DNA of 64,000 nt from Dechloromonas sp. CZR5 (GTDB lineage: Bacteria; Pseudomonadota; Gammaproteobacteria; Burkholderiales; Rhodocyclaceae), in NCBI RefSeq assembly GCF_008711155.1, contig NZ_VUYQ01000006.1:186001-250000 (forward strand). The letters run 5' to 3'. Positions 1-10,777 of this stretch are shown piece after piece. Below the pieces are notes generated by a model that had not been told where the DNA came from, searched no databases, and was given only the letters and a program-made list of their open reading frames with translations. Made by a program: the position numbers and the translations under genes. Numbering within the stretch: position 1 is the first letter of the stretch; each line of letters begins with the position of its first letter.

Positions 1-2
1 AG

Positions 3-893
3 GAAGTATGGCAGGACGAAACGCGCGGCCATTTCCTGCCACCGCACCGGCGCGCCCTTGGCGTCGTTTTTCAGGAGGCCGGCTTGTTCCCCCACCTGTC
101 GGTGCGAGGAAACATGGAATTCGGCCAACGGCGGACACGCGGCAGCAGTGCCCTGACCCTCTCCGAAGTCGCCGACCTGCTCGGCATCGCCCATCTACTC
201 GAACGTTCACCGCAGCAGTTGTCGGGGGGAGAACGCCAGCGAGTGGCCATCGCCCGCGCCTTGCTGGCGGCGCCCAGAATCTTGTTGATGGACGAACCGC
301 TGGCCGCGCTCGATCTCCGGCGCAAGCAAGAAATCCTCCCCTACCTCGAACGCCTGCACCGCGACCTGGATATTCCCGTCATCTACGTCAGCCACGCCCC
401 GGATGAAGTGGCCCGTCTGGCCGACCACCTGGTTCTACTGGAGAATGGCCGGGCTGTCGCCAGCGGCCCGCTCAATGACGTACTCGGGCGCCTCGACCTG
501 CCGGCAGCCTTTGCCGACGATGCCGGCGTCGTTATCAACGCCCGCATTGCTGACCATGAGGCCGACGACCTTACACGCCTTGAATTTTCGGGTGGCCCAA
601 TCTTCGTGTCCCGCCGCAGCGAAGCTATCGGTACGCCGCTGCGCTGCCGCATTCACGCCCGTGATGTCAGCCTGGCGCTGGTGCCGCAAATGCAGTCCAG
701 CATCCTGAACTGTGTGACCGCTACCGTAGTCGCCCTGGCGCCAACCGACACCCCCGGCCACATCATGGTCAAACTGCAGGCGGGAAGCGAACCCTTGCTC
801 GCACGCATCACCCGACGATCCGCCGAAAAACTCGATATACGACCCGGCCTCGTCCTGCGCGCCCAGATCAAGGCGGTCGCCCTGCTCGGCTGA
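3..893 (+). CDS. modC: Molybdate ABC transporter ATP-binding protein ModC (5' end cut by window)
   Basis: ATPase subunit that would power ModB-mediated molybdate import at the inner membrane. The frame is open from the window edge, so the Walker A region and true start lie upstream. Visible in order are a Q-loop (VFQEAGLFPHL), the ABC signature LSGGERQRVAIARAL, Walker B ILLMDEPLAALD and the switch histidine in VIYVSHAPDEV. A C-terminal region of about 130 residues ending near RITRRSAEKLDIRPGL looks like the TOBE/MOP molybdate-binding domain. That extension after a compact ATPase is typical of ModC and separates it from general ABC ATPases. modA and modB would be expected just upstream, outside the window. 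A sulfate or other anion importer ATPase is the main alternative. Confidence 0.88.
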   Translation, partial: EVWQDETRGHFLPPHRRALGVVFQEAGLFPHLSVRGNMEFGQRRTRGSSALTLSEVADLLGIAHLLERSPQQLSGGERQRVAIARALLAAPRILLMDEPLAALDLRRKQEILPYLERLHRDLDIPVIYVSHAPDEVARLADHLVLLENGRAVASGPLNDVLGRLDLPAAFADDAGVVINARIADHEADDLTRLEFSGGPIFVSRRSEAIGTPLRCRIHARDVSLALVPQMQSSILNCVTATVVALAPTDTPGHIMVKLQAGSEPLLARITRRSAEKLDIRPGLVLRAQIKAVALLG

Positions 894-1130
894 GCGCTCG
901 GCAGGCCGGGCACCGCCCTCTCCCGCCATGTGCATCGAGCCCTCCCTCTTCACCCGAGGATGCGAAACGGCAAATGAAACCAAGACGCAATATTTCATAT
1001 ATTTATGAATAATCTCATCGGTTTTTAGCCAACCCGACTTGCATTATCAAACTGGCAAGGTGAGAATCATATTCGAGCCTATAAAATAACAAAAATAATA
1101 CTTGTGATAGATCGCACATTGGAAATGACA

Positions 1131-3254
1131 ATGAGATATACAGGTGTGTTGATGGCCCTGCTTTCGATCTTTTCGACGAACAGTCAGGCCGCTGACCCTT
1201 TTATCGATGACATGAGTCTCGAAGAACTCGTCAAAACCGACATCACCTCGGTATCACGCAAAAGCCAGAGCATTTCCGATGTCGCCGCAGCCGCTTTCGT
1301 CATTTCCGCCGAAGACATCCGGCGCTCAGGTGCCCAGGCCCTGCCTGACGTATTGCGCATGGTGCCCGGCATCCAGGTCGCACAGATCGACAATGGCCGT
1401 TACGCCGTCACGGCACGTAGTTTCAACGGACGATTCGCAACCAAGCTGCAGGTCCTGATCGACGGCCGCAGCATCTATCACCCGTTGTTCGCGGGGGTGA
1501 TTTGGGAACTCGACCCCATTCCGCTTGAGGACATCGAGCGTATCGAGGTCATTCGCGGAGCCGGCGCCGTCATGTGGGGAGCGAATGCGGTCAACGGCCT
1601 GATCAACATCATCAGCAAGCCGACGCGCAGCCAGGCCGGCACGACCGTCAGCATGACCGGAGGCACCCGGGGAAACGGCCATCTTTACGCCCGCTTCGGA
1701 CAGATCGTCAACGACAGTACCAGCTGGCGACTTTCCGCCCAGGGTCGTCATATCGACAATTCCCGCCAACACGATTATCCGGAAAACGCACGCGACCGAC
1801 TCGACAATTCGCTGATCGATTTCCGACTCGACCATGCCTTGGGTGGGGGTCGCGACCTGAGCATCTGGGCCAATGCCACGCGCACCCAAACCGGCGATAT
1901 CTGGCGGACAAAACCTGACTGGAGCCAACCCGGGCTGCGTGTTTCGTCGTACTACCCGACACAGGAAATGAGCAGCCAGAGCCTGGTTGGCCGCTACCGC
2001 TGGTTGAGCGACTGGGGTGTCGAATCGTCGCTCCAGATGTCGGTGACCAACTCCGGCATGGAGATCACGAACTTCATCCACGAGAGCCGGACGACTTACG
2101 ACCTCGACTATCAGGGGCGGCGCGCCTTTGACCGTCACGACCTGATCTGGGGCTTCAACCACCAATCGTCGACAGACGAGATATCGCCCAACCCGCCCTA
2201 TATTTCGATCAACGGCACGTCCTACACCCAGCGCAATACCGGCATATTCATCCACGACGAATGGCAGCTCATAGCCGACACCCTGAAACTGGGCTTGGGG
2301 GCACGTGCTGACAACAGCAGCCACAACGGCACGAACTATTCCGCAAACGCCACCATGATGTGGACGCCGACCCGCACCGACTCGGCCTGGCTGAAACTGG
2401 CGCAGGCTCCCCGCACCTCGGTGCGTGCCGAACGCGACATCTCGATTGTTGGTAGCGCGATGGTCGTCCAAAGCTCAGGGTTTGCCATCCCGGTGATTAG
2501 CTACGTGAATGCCAATGGCAATCTCGGCCCCGAGATGTCGCGCGGCCTGGAGTTGGGATACCGCAAACAGTTCTCCAATACCTTCAGCGCCGACCTCAGC
2601 ACCTATCGCTACCGGCATACGAACCTGCGCACCGGTTCCCAAACAGGGCAATTCAGTTGCAGCGCCTTCTTGCCAGGGCAGAACACAACGGCTTGTAATT
2701 ACTTCGGCATCCCCACGGCATTTCCCGGAACCCTGGCGATGTTCAATCTGACCCAAACGGTCAATGAAGGCGCGGGCTGGAATAACGGCATCGAGTTATC
2801 CGCCGACTGGTTGCCAATGCCCTCCTGGCGCCTGCAACTGTCGTATGCCTGGAGCACCTTGAAGATGGACCGCAGCAGCGACCCCATCGTCAACGAGGAC
2901 GCCGAGATTACCGAGCGCGCCCATCCGCGCCACGTCGCATCGCTCCGCTCGCAATGGAATATCGCCAGCAACCAACAGTTCGATCTGTGGTTGCGCGGCT
3001 CCAGCGGCTACCAACGCGTCAAGCTGGTCGACACGGTCCCCAACGCGACGGGTTCGCCGCGATTCGATACGGTAGGTGGCTATGTCACCGTTGATTTGCG
3101 CTATGCCTATCGCTGGAACAAGGATCTCGAATTCGCACTGATCGGCCGCAACCTGATCGGTGCGAACCGGGTCGAATACATTTCCGACTACATCCCGACC
3201 ACCGCGACAGAAATCCCGCGTACCTGGCTGGTCAGCACACGCTGGACTTTCTGA
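1131..3254 (+). CDS. TonB-dependent outer-membrane receptor (first gene of the YfiR/histidine-kinase operon)
   Basis: A 22-stranded barrel and plug receptor of the BtuB/CirA type, expected in the outer membrane. ATG 1131 is preferred because GGAA lies six bases upstream and it gives a clean signal peptide ending ...FSTNSQAA; an in-frame ATG (1125) and GTG (1104) lie just upstream. After cleavage there is a short segment SLEELVKTDITSVSRK, then the plug (ISAEDIRRSGAQALPDVLRMVPG and [22 protein letters not shown], both family hallmarks), and a barrel ending in the terminal aromatic TRWTF. There is no N-terminal STN signalling domain. It lies 8 bp before the YfiR gene and is apparently co-transcribed. 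Its substrate is unknown. The context suggests a sensory or nutrient receptor feeding the kinase rather than a siderophore receptor. Confidence 0.9.
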   Translation: MRYTGVLMALLSIFSTNSQAADPFIDDMSLEELVKTDITSVSRKSQSISDVAAAAFVISAEDIRRSGAQALPDVLRMVPGIQVAQIDNGRYAVTARSFNGRFATKLQVLIDGRSIYHPLFAGVIWELDPIPLEDIERIEVIRGAGAVMWGANAVNGLINIISKPTRSQAGTTVSMTGGTRGNGHLYARFGQIVNDSTSWRLSAQGRHIDNSRQHDYPENARDRLDNSLIDFRLDHALGGGRDLSIWANATRTQTGDIWRTKPDWSQPGLRVSSYYPTQEMSSQSLVGRYRWLSDWGVESSLQMSVTNSGMEITNFIHESRTTYDLDYQGRRAFDRHDLIWGFNHQSSTDEISPNPPYISINGTSYTQRNTGIFIHDEWQLIADTLKLGLGARADNSSHNGTNYSANATMMWTPTRTDSAWLKLAQAPRTSVRAERDISIVGSAMVVQSSGFAIPVISYVNANGNLGPEMSRGLELGYRKQFSNTFSADLSTYRYRHTNLRTGSQTGQFSCSAFLPGQNTTACNYFGIPTAFPGTLAMFNLTQTVNEGAGWNNGIELSADWLPMPSWRLQLSYAWSTLKMDRSSDPIVNEDAEITERAHPRHVASLRSQWNIASNQQFDLWLRGSSGYQRVKLVDTVPNATGSPRFDTVGGYVTVDLRYAYRWNKDLEFALIGRNLIGANRVEYISDYIPTTATEIPRTWLVSTRWTF

Positions 3255-3262
3255 CACCTCAC

Positions 3263-3805
3263 ATGCTGCCTCGCGCCTTTCGTCGAATCGCTGCTCAGCT
3301 GGCACTGGCCCTTGGCCTGGTGCTGGCGATGCCGTCGACATTCGGCGAGATCACATCGGAGTCGCAACTCAAGGCAGCCTACCTGGTCAATTTCCTCAAG
3401 TACGTGGAATGGCCGGGCACCCGCAGCACTGTCAGCATCTGCCTGTTTGGGCGCGACAGCCTTGGCCCGTACCTGGCCAGTTACGAAGGACGCCAGATCA
3501 TCGGACGCGAACTTCGCATCCGCAAGGTGAGCACGCCAGACCAGTTGACCGATTGCCAGGTGCTGTTCATTCCGGACACTGAGGAAGCGCGTATCGGCGC
3601 CATCTTGCGCTGGGTTGACCGGCAACCCATACTCACCGTCAGCGATGTTGAAACCTTCGTTCGCGACGGTGGCGCCATTGCCCTGATCCGCAACGACGGA
3701 CGCCTGCAATTCGATGTCAATGCCGACGCGATCGGTCGCGCCAACCTGAAAGCGAGTTCGCAAATGCTACGCCTCGCCCGCCAAGTTACCGGAGCAGCTC
3801 GATGA
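3263..3805 (+). CDS. YfiR family periplasmic protein (DUF4154)
   Basis: 180 residues with a signal peptide ([15 protein letters not shown]). Family features are the early motif [16 protein letters not shown], a pair of cysteines (in SICLFG and LTDCQVLFI) that corresponds to a conserved YfiR cysteine pair, and the C-terminal block GGAIALI...[25 protein letters not shown]. YfiR of Pseudomonas and E. coli is a periplasmic inhibitor of the CHASE8-containing diguanylate cyclase YfiN. Here no YfiN follows. Instead the gene overlaps by 4 bp the start of a hybrid kinase with a CHASE8-like N-terminus, so the likely partner is that kinase's periplasmic domain. The partner assignment is inference; the family call is firm. 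Confidence 0.88.
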   Translation: MLPRAFRRIAAQLALALGLVLAMPSTFGEITSESQLKAAYLVNFLKYVEWPGTRSTVSICLFGRDSLGPYLASYEGRQIIGRELRIRKVSTPDQLTDCQVLFIPDTEEARIGAILRWVDRQPILTVSDVETFVRDGGAIALIRNDGRLQFDVNADAIGRANLKASSQMLRLARQVTGAAR

Positions 3806-6561
3806 AGCATGATCTGCCCATCCGCCGCCGATTGGCGCTGATCATCACTGTATCGATCGGCATCAGCCTGCTGTGTACCGCGCTGTTCTTCGCCGCTCGA
3901 CAGACCGAACACCGGCGCTCAGCCAAGCTGACCGAACTCCGCTCGATGGCCGAGGTGATCGCCTTCAACGCCACGGCAGTCGTCGAGTTCCAGGACGCTT
4001 CCGGCGCCGAACGCCTGTTTGCGGCCCTGTCCCGGCACCCGGACATCGTGGTCGGCCGGATGACCAATACCGACAGCAGTTTTACCTACGCCTACCTGCT
4101 CCCGGGCTCCACCTCGCCCGCCGAAACCCACCGCCTGAGCACGCTTGCCGCCAACTCGGGAACGGTTGCCGACTGGAAGCATGTGACCAGCATTGTGCCG
4201 ATCACCATGAACGACAGGGTCATCGGGACGGTTTCCCTGACCGCAAGCCTGGGCAGCGTCTGGCATGAAATCACAACCGATCTGGCCGCCTTTGCCGCGG
4301 CCTCGCTGGTCGCCTTCGCGCTGGCCCTGCTGATCGCCAACCGGATGCAACGTTCCCTGCTCTCCGCTCTGGGGTCGCTGACCGACACCGCCAACCGGAT
4401 TGCCGGCAGCAAGAACTTCAGCGAGCGGGCGACCAAGCACTCCAACGATGAAATCGGACAACTGGCCGATGCCTTCAACACCATGCTCGTCGAAATCGAC
4501 AGCCGTGAAGAGGCATTGGAGCAATACCGCGAGCATCTCGAGGAAAAAGTCAATCGGCGAACCCAGGAACTGGTTCTGGCCAAAGAGGCGGCGGAAGGTG
4601 CCAACCGCGCCAAGAGTGCCTTCCTCGCCAACATGAGCCACGAAATCCGCACACCGATGAACGGCATCATCGGGGTTGCCGACCTGCTTGCCGCCGGCAA
4701 GCTCAGCGCCCATCAACAAAGCCAGTTGGCAACCCTGCGCGGCTCGGCCGACTCGCTGCTCTTCCTGCTCAACGACATTCTCGATTTCTCGCGTATCGAA
4801 GCCGGTGGCCTGCAGCTCGAAAAACTCCCCTTCCCGTTCCGCGACGTGATCGGCCAGGTCGCCCATGCCTTCGCGCCCGCTGCGCGCAAGAAAGGGCTGG
4901 AACTGTGGTTCGACATCGACCCGAACCTGCCGGACTACATCCTCGGCGACAAATACCGCCTCGGCCAGATCATCACCAACCTGCTCAACAACGCGATCAA
5001 ATTTACCAGCAACGGCGGGATTCGCATATCCTGCCGGCACACCACGGACAGCGGCAAACAGCAGTTGAGCATCGATGTTCTGGACACCGGCATCGGCATC
5101 AGCGAAGCCGCGCAATGCGACATTTTCTCTCCCTTCCGCCAGGCCGATAACAGCATGAGCCGCCGCTTCGGCGGCAGCGGACTGGGACTGGCCATCGTGC
5201 ATGACCTCATCCAGCTGATGGGCGGCCGGATCACGGTCACCAGCACACCCGGCCAGGGATCCGTGTTCTCGATCACGCTTCCGCTGCTGGGTGCCGGCGG
5301 AGAAGCCCGCAGGCTACCGGAATGGATGCCCGGCCTGCGCGGCAGGAATGTTGTCGTTTCCTGCAACAACGAGGCACGCAACCAGCACTGGCTGAATCTG
5401 TTGCGCTGGGCCGGCATCAACGCCATTTCCACCTCGGATATGGGCCAGGACCCGTCGGCATCAGACAGTTTCAATACCGATACCATCCTGCTCGAAGACA
5501 ACACCGATTTGCGCACCATCCTCAAACTGCGCGACACCTGGCCGACAGCACCGGCATTGATCGTACGCGGCGTTGCCAACCCGGAAGGGCAAATTCTGCC
5601 GATGCCGGAGTGGATCGAGGGCGAATTGAGCGAACCCTTCGGCGACCTGGCGCTCTGGACCGAACTGGCCCAGATGTGGAGCCTGACCGAAGAGGACGAG
5701 GAAGAGACGGCACAAGCCGGCGGCGCCTTGCATTTCGGTGCCGAGGTGCTGATGGTCGAAGACAACGACACAAACCGCCTGATCCTCGAACAGATCCTGA
5801 ACACCCTGGGTTGTCAGACCAGCCATGCGATCAACGGACAAGAGGCGCTGGATATCCTGCGCCAGCGCTCATTCGACATGGTCCTGATGGATGTCCAGAT
5901 GCCGGTCATGGACGGCCTGACGGCAACCCGCCACATCCGCGAACAGGAAGCCGCCGAAAACCGGCCGCGACAGAAAATCATCGCCTTGACGGCCAATGCG
6001 CTCGCCGGCGACCGCGAGATGTGTCTGCAGGCAGGCATGGACGATTACGTCGCCAAGCCGGTCACCATCGGCGGCATCAGTACAGCGATGCTGCGCTGGT
6101 TGCCGGCGACCCGCATCGGCAACGAGCCGGCTGAAGAAATCGAAGCGACGGAAGCTCTCCCCGCGCAATCGCCGAAGGACGACCACAAGGAGGCCGCGAT
6201 GCCCAGCTTTGATTTCGGCGAACTGCGCAACAGCCTTGGCAAGGAGGCCGACCGCATCATCCCGAATGTGGTGAACTCATACTTGCGGGAAGGCATGGCC
6301 CATATCGAGGTGCTGTCGAATCTGGGTAGCGACTTCGATCTCGAGCGCATCACCCGCATCGTGCATAACCTGAAAAGCTCAAGTGCGGCGCTCGGCCTGA
6401 TGGATTTCTCGGCACGCTGCAAGGCAGCCGAACAGGCAGCCCGCAGCCAGCAATCGGACAAGCTCCTGAGCCTGCTGCCGGACATCGTTTCGGAATTCGT
6501 GCTGGTCCGCTCCGCTGCCGAAAAACTTCTGGAAGAACTCAACCAGAAAAAGGGGCAATAA
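3802..6561 (+). CDS. Hybrid sensor histidine kinase: CHASE8-like sensor, HAMP, HisKA, HATPase, REC, HPt
   Basis: 919-residue inner-membrane kinase. TM1 lies about residues 11-31. A periplasmic domain (about 35-155) contains [16 protein letters not shown] and resembles the CHASE8 domain of YfiN. TM2 lies about 161-180, then HAMP and a coiled coil to about 265. The phosphoacceptor is H280 in [10 protein letters not shown]. The HATPase carries [10 protein letters not shown] and [11 protein letters not shown] region with no obvious phospho-aspartate (about 510-630) looks like a degenerate receiver. A true receiver has acceptor D697 in [11 protein letters not shown], and a C-terminal HPt has H855 in [14 protein letters not shown]. 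It is thus a complete phosphorelay in one chain. It overlaps yfiR by 4 bp, and the next gene, a response regulator, begins 1 bp after its stop, which makes that the obvious output. Confidence 0.93.
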   Translation: MKHDLPIRRRLALIITVSIGISLLCTALFFAARQTEHRRSAKLTELRSMAEVIAFNATAVVEFQDASGAERLFAALSRHPDIVVGRMTNTDSSFTYAYLLPGSTSPAETHRLSTLAANSGTVADWKHVTSIVPITMNDRVIGTVSLTASLGSVWHEITTDLAAFAAASLVAFALALLIANRMQRSLLSALGSLTDTANRIAGSKNFSERATKHSNDEIGQLADAFNTMLVEIDSREEALEQYREHLEEKVNRRTQELVLAKEAAEGANRAKSAFLANMSHEIRTPMNGIIGVADLLAAGKLSAHQQSQLATLRGSADSLLFLLNDILDFSRIEAGGLQLEKLPFPFRDVIGQVAHAFAPAARKKGLELWFDIDPNLPDYILGDKYRLGQIITNLLNNAIKFTSNGGIRISCRHTTDSGKQQLSIDVLDTGIGISEAAQCDIFSPFRQADNSMSRRFGGSGLGLAIVHDLIQLMGGRITVTSTPGQGSVFSITLPLLGAGGEARRLPEWMPGLRGRNVVVSCNNEARNQHWLNLLRWAGINAISTSDMGQDPSASDSFNTDTILLEDNTDLRTILKLRDTWPTAPALIVRGVANPEGQILPMPEWIEGELSEPFGDLALWTELAQMWSLTEEDEEETAQAGGALHFGAEVLMVEDNDTNRLILEQILNTLGCQTSHAINGQEALDILRQRSFDMVLMDVQMPVMDGLTATRHIREQEAAENRPRQKIIALTANALAGDREMCLQAGMDDYVAKPVTIGGISTAMLRWLPATRIGNEPAEEIEATEALPAQSPKDDHKEAAMPSFDFGELRNSLGKEADRIIPNVVNSYLREGMAHIEVLSNLGSDFDLERITRIVHNLKSSSAALGLMDFSARCKAAEQAARSQQSDKLLSLLPDIVSEFVLVRSAAEKLLEELNQKKGQ

Positions 6562-6562
6562 A

Positions 6563-8698
6563 GTGGACAACATCAAACCCCGCATCCTGATCGTCGATGA
6601 CGAACCGGTCATGCGCACCATCACCGAATCGGTGCTGGCACAGCATGAATTCGAAGTCAGCACGGCCAGCTCAGCCGAACAGGCCATCCTGATGATCAGC
6701 GAAGGCTACCTTCCCAGCCTGATCCTGCTCGACGTGCTGATGCCCGGCATGAACGGCTTCGAAGCTTGCCGCATCCTGCGCCGCAAACATCGGCTCGAAC
6801 ACCTGCCGATCATCATGCTCACCGCGCTCGACGACCAGAAATCCATTGACGAAGCCTACCGCTGCGGCGCCACGGACTTCATCACCAAGCCACTGAACAT
6901 CCCGCTGATGCCGCACCGCATCCGCTACCTGCTGCGCTCCGCCTCGGCCATCCGCGAGCTGTACGACAGCCAGGCGACGCTGATCAACACCCAGCAGATC
7001 GCCCGTCTCGGCAACTGGACGACCGACACCGAAGGCAACATCATTCGCGCCTCGCGGGAGTACCTTGAAATCATCGGTGCCAGCCAGCTGCCGTTCCCCG
7101 ACAAGCGTCTGATGGCCCGTGTGCATCGCGAGGACCGCACCCTGCTGCTGCGCCAGCGCGCCGAATTGTGCATGGGGCGCCCGTACCAGATCGACTACCG
7201 CCTGCGCAACGTGGTCGACAGCAATACCTGGCAACATGTCCACGAACGCGGTTTTCCCCGCTTCGACGAACGCCACCGCTACATTGGTGCCGAAGGATTC
7301 ACCCAGGACATTACCGAACGCGTCACGCAGGAGGAAAGGATTCGCGACCTTGCCTGGCACGATGCGGTCACCGGGCTGAACAACCGCGCCCGCCTGGTCG
7401 AACTGCTCGAGCGCGAGGCTGAATTGTCGGGCAAACACCCGCTGTCGGTCATCTTCATTCATCTGGCCAACCTTCGCGACGTGCAGACCGTCCTTGGTCA
7501 GGAGATCGCCGATGCCAGCATCCGCGCGCTGGCCGGCCGCCTCAAGGGCTTGCTCGAAGCCCCGGGATGTTGCTGCGGCGCCGATCTTGAATGCATTCAA
7601 CAAGTGAAGCTGGCACGCTACGACGAGCATGCCCTGATTGCCGCACTGCCGGGGAATATGTCGAAAGAGCGGGTGCAATGCTTCTCGGGGCAAGTCGTCG
7701 AAATCATGCAGCGCCCCTTGCTGCTGCAAGATGAGGAAGTCCTGATCAAGGTCTTCATCGGCATCGCCGATTACCCGGAACATTCCGATGCCATTCCGGA
7801 ACTGATGCGCCAGGCCATGCTGGTCGCCACCCAGGCATCCGCCAGCGGCGGCGCCAGCGTGAGTTTCTTCGACCCGCAGCATGACCGTGCCGCCAGTCAT
7901 CGCATGATGCTGGAACGCCATCTGCGCGCCGCCATCGAACAGGGCGGCCAACTGCAGCCGTATTTCCAGCCCAAGCTCTGCGCCCGTACAGGCGAACTGA
8001 CGGGTGCCGAAGTCCTGCTGCGCTGGAAGCACCCCGAACTGGGTATCATTTCGCCAGGCGAGTTCATTCCCCTGGCCGAGGAAACCGGTCTGATCCATCC
8101 GATCAGCGAATGGCTGATCGCCCATGTCTGCGACCTGATCGCCGACTGGCACTCCTGGGGCATGAAGCCGGGACGGATCAGCATCAACCTGTCGGCCGAC
8201 AGCATTTTCGAACGCTCCCTCATCCAGTTCATCGACGAACAACTCAACCGCACCGGCATTCCGCCGGAGTCGCTGGTCATCGAGCTGACCGAAAGCGTTC
8301 TGATGCAGAACGCCGATACCGCCCAGAATGTCATCGCCCAGCTGCGACAGCGTGGCATCCACGTCTCGCTCGACGATTTCGGAACGGGATTCTCGTCGCT
8401 CGGCTACCTGAACCGCTTCAGCATCGACGAAATCAAGATCGACCGCTCCTTCGTCGTCGACCTCGAAAACGATAGCCGCGAGCGCGCACTCGTGCATGCG
8501 ATCATCACCCTGGGCCACGCCCTGGGCCTGACGGTTGTTGCCGAAGGCGTAGAAACGGAGCGGCAAGCCTCGTTGTTGCGCGATATCGGTTGCGATACCT
8601 TCCAGGGATTCCTGTTCGCACGGCCGATGCCGGTTGAGGAATTCCTCGCCTTCAAGCCGGTGCCGACTTCACCCGCGCCGGTCGACAATACCGAATGA
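6563..8698 (+). CDS. Response regulator with PAS, degenerate GGDEF and EAL phosphodiesterase domains
   Basis: 711 residues, GTG start 1 bp after the kinase stop. REC occupies about residues 5-125 with acceptor D57 ([10 protein letters not shown]). A PAS-like domain follows (about 145-250), ending in a PAC-type [10 protein letters not shown]. The GGDEF domain (about 260-420) lacks the catalytic signature: [12 protein letters not shown] stands where RxGGDEF should be, so it should not make c-di-GMP. The EAL domain (about 440-690) keeps the metal and catalytic residues: EVLLRW (E near 483), [35 protein letters not shown] and the glutamine in QGFLFARPM. The predicted role is c-di-GMP hydrolysis controlled by phosphorylation from the upstream kinase. 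It overlaps the second TonB receptor by 4 bp. Confidence 0.92.
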   Translation: MDNIKPRILIVDDEPVMRTITESVLAQHEFEVSTASSAEQAILMISEGYLPSLILLDVLMPGMNGFEACRILRRKHRLEHLPIIMLTALDDQKSIDEAYRCGATDFITKPLNIPLMPHRIRYLLRSASAIRELYDSQATLINTQQIARLGNWTTDTEGNIIRASREYLEIIGASQLPFPDKRLMARVHREDRTLLLRQRAELCMGRPYQIDYRLRNVVDSNTWQHVHERGFPRFDERHRYIGAEGFTQDITERVTQEERIRDLAWHDAVTGLNNRARLVELLEREAELSGKHPLSVIFIHLANLRDVQTVLGQEIADASIRALAGRLKGLLEAPGCCCGADLECIQQVKLARYDEHALIAALPGNMSKERVQCFSGQVVEIMQRPLLLQDEEVLIKVFIGIADYPEHSDAIPELMRQAMLVATQASASGGASVSFFDPQHDRAASHRMMLERHLRAAIEQGGQLQPYFQPKLCARTGELTGAEVLLRWKHPELGIISPGEFIPLAEETGLIHPISEWLIAHVCDLIADWHSWGMKPGRISINLSADSIFERSLIQFIDEQLNRTGIPPESLVIELTESVLMQNADTAQNVIAQLRQRGIHVSLDDFGTGFSSLGYLNRFSIDEIKIDRSFVVDLENDSRERALVHAIITLGHALGLTVVAEGVETERQASLLRDIGCDTFQGFLFARPMPVEEFLAFKPVPTSPAPVDNTE

Positions 8699-10722
8699 CG
8701 TTCGGGAATATCCGTCCCGGTCATATCCTTTCCTTCGCGTTGCTGAGCGTGGGATTCGCGCTGGGTACCCCGGCCTGGGGCGCCATCGATGCCATCGACA
8801 ATTCGCTTGAGGATCTGCTCAAGGTCCGCATCGTCTCGACGCCCAAATTTGCCGAAAACCCGGACCAGATCCCCTCGGTCGTTTCCATACTCACCGCCGA
8901 CGACATTCGGCTTTACGGTTGGCGGACGCTGGGCGACGCGCTGCGCAGCCTGCAGGGATTCACGGTCACCAATGACCACACCTATGCCTACGGCGGTGTG
9001 CGTGGCATCTCGCAGCCCGGAGACTACCGCCCGCGCATGCAGACGCTGATCGACGGCCAATCAATCACCGAGAACATCTTCGCCAGCGCACCGGTCGACT
9101 CGACCTTCCCGCTCGATATCGGCCTGATCGAGCGCATCGAGGTCATCCGTGGCCCCAGTGCGGCGATCTACGGTGGCGACGCCATGTTCGGCGTCATCAA
9201 CGTGGTGACCCGCAGCGGCAGCAACGTCGGAACCGAAGCCTCGCTCAAGATCGGCAGCGGCGCAGACCGCCGGCTGCGCCTGAGTTGGGGCGGCCTGGTC
9301 GGCGGTCACGATGTGCTGCTCTCGGTGTCCGGCTTCGGAGCCCATGGCCGGACGCTCTCGGTCGACGATGTCAACGGCGACGGCTCGCGCCGCGACCTGC
9401 ACCGCGTAGACGGCCAGGAAGGCGGGCAACTGTTCGCAAAAATCCGGGGCGATGACTGGCATCTGTCGCTGATCCATGCGCAGCGCGAAAAGATCGTTCC
9501 CACCGCCAGCTACGACACCCTTGCCGACGACCGGGGCCACACAGAAACGGACACCTACACCCTGCTCAACCTGAGCAAGAAGTGGCGGCTCAACACAAGC
9601 AACACCCTGCACCAGCAGTTTTATCTGGGCGACTATCGTTACGACGGTGCTTTCCCCTACGACTACTCGAACACCGCGATTGCCGACCCCCGCGTCATGG
9701 ACATCGATAGCGCGCACGGCAGCTGGTGGGGCATCGAGAACCGGCTGGTGAATACCGCCTGGTCCGGCCAGCGGATTACGTTGGGTATCGAGTACAAATC
9801 GAACTGGCGCCAGAACCAGCTAAACCATGCCCGGGGCTACGGCTGTGTCGATAGCGGCACCGCAATGCCCTGCCTCGACGATCGCCGGAGAAGCACGCAA
9901 ATTTCCCTCACCGCACAGGACGAGATTCAGATCGGCGACGCTACCCTGCTCACGCTGGGGATCAGCCACGACCGCGTCGATACACAAGGGCAAGCCGCTT
10001 CGTTCTGGAGCCCGCGTATCGGGCTGACCCACGAAACACGAACCGCGGGATTGTTCAAAATCCTTTATGGCACGGCATTCCGCGTACCTACCGTTTACGA
10101 ACGCTACTACACGGTACCGAGCTTCCCCTATAGCAACCTCGCCCTGGAACCGGAAAAGATACGTTCCCTGGAAATCGCCTGGGAAAAGCGTTTCAACCCA
10201 AAGTCGAAGCTGACAGCCACGGCCTACCATTTCGATATAACCCGGATGGTCACGACGGATGAAAACCTGCTGACCATCAACGGCTCCCCGGTCCGGGCAA
10301 TCGGTCTGGAAGTCGAATACGAGCAACGCTGGGACAACGGGAGCCACTTGCGCACCGGCTACGGCATCCAGCACGCCACCGACGAAACGCGCCATTTCGA
10401 CAACTCGCCGCGCCACATGGTCAAAGCCAATATCGGCCTGCCAACCGGTCTTCCCCATCTGATGGCGGGACTTGAAGGCCAGTGGATCAGCCGCCGTAGC
10501 GCCGACATGGGCAATCAGTCGCTTCCTCCCTACCTGCTGACCAACCTGAACCTGCGCTACGCCCCGTCAGGCGAACGCTGGGACGTCGCGCTCGGACTCT
10601 ACAACCTGTTTGACCGGCGCTATGCCGACCCGGTATCCAGCGACCAGATCATGGGCGTCCGCCGCTGGCAAATGCCGCAATTCGGGCGCACCGTCATGCT
10701 GCACACCACCCTGCATTTCTGA
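8695..10722 (+). CDS. TonB-dependent outer-membrane receptor (last gene of the YfiR/histidine-kinase operon)
   Basis: 675 residues with signal peptide ending ...ALGTPAWGA, then [17 protein letters not shown], which parallels the post-signal segment of the first receptor in the operon. The plug motifs [22 protein letters not shown] and [27 protein letters not shown] are present. The barrel ends in TLHF with an aromatic last residue. The start codon overlaps the stop of the EAL response regulator (ATGA), so translation is coupled. It is only loosely similar to the receptor at the head of the operon, so the two are probably distinct receptors rather than a recent duplication. Ligand unknown. No iron-type operator is evident. 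Confidence 0.9.
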   Translation: MTFGNIRPGHILSFALLSVGFALGTPAWGAIDAIDNSLEDLLKVRIVSTPKFAENPDQIPSVVSILTADDIRLYGWRTLGDALRSLQGFTVTNDHTYAYGGVRGISQPGDYRPRMQTLIDGQSITENIFASAPVDSTFPLDIGLIERIEVIRGPSAAIYGGDAMFGVINVVTRSGSNVGTEASLKIGSGADRRLRLSWGGLVGGHDVLLSVSGFGAHGRTLSVDDVNGDGSRRDLHRVDGQEGGQLFAKIRGDDWHLSLIHAQREKIVPTASYDTLADDRGHTETDTYTLLNLSKKWRLNTSNTLHQQFYLGDYRYDGAFPYDYSNTAIADPRVMDIDSAHGSWWGIENRLVNTAWSGQRITLGIEYKSNWRQNQLNHARGYGCVDSGTAMPCLDDRRRSTQISLTAQDEIQIGDATLLTLGISHDRVDTQGQAASFWSPRIGLTHETRTAGLFKILYGTAFRVPTVYERYYTVPSFPYSNLALEPEKIRSLEIAWEKRFNPKSKLTATAYHFDITRMVTTDENLLTINGSPVRAIGLEVEYEQRWDNGSHLRTGYGIQHATDETRHFDNSPRHMVKANIGLPTGLPHLMAGLEGQWISRRSADMGNQSLPPYLLTNLNLRYAPSGERWDVALGLYNLFDRRYADPVSSDQIMGVRRWQMPQFGRTVMLHTTLHF

Positions 10723-10777
10723 ACGAAACGAACCGCGAGCCGACGACGCACCAAGGTTCGCCGGCCCGTCAGGGCAA

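Noticed and set aside
1061-1075. Fur-like TGAGAATCATATTCG upstream of the first TonB receptor
   Set aside because: Only one half-site matches well (about 9 of 14 positions in all), and the operon context is signalling, not iron uptake.
6671-8566. A 631-codon minus-strand frame opposite the EAL response regulator
   Set aside because: Antisense shadow with low-information composition; the sense protein has all expected catalytic motifs.
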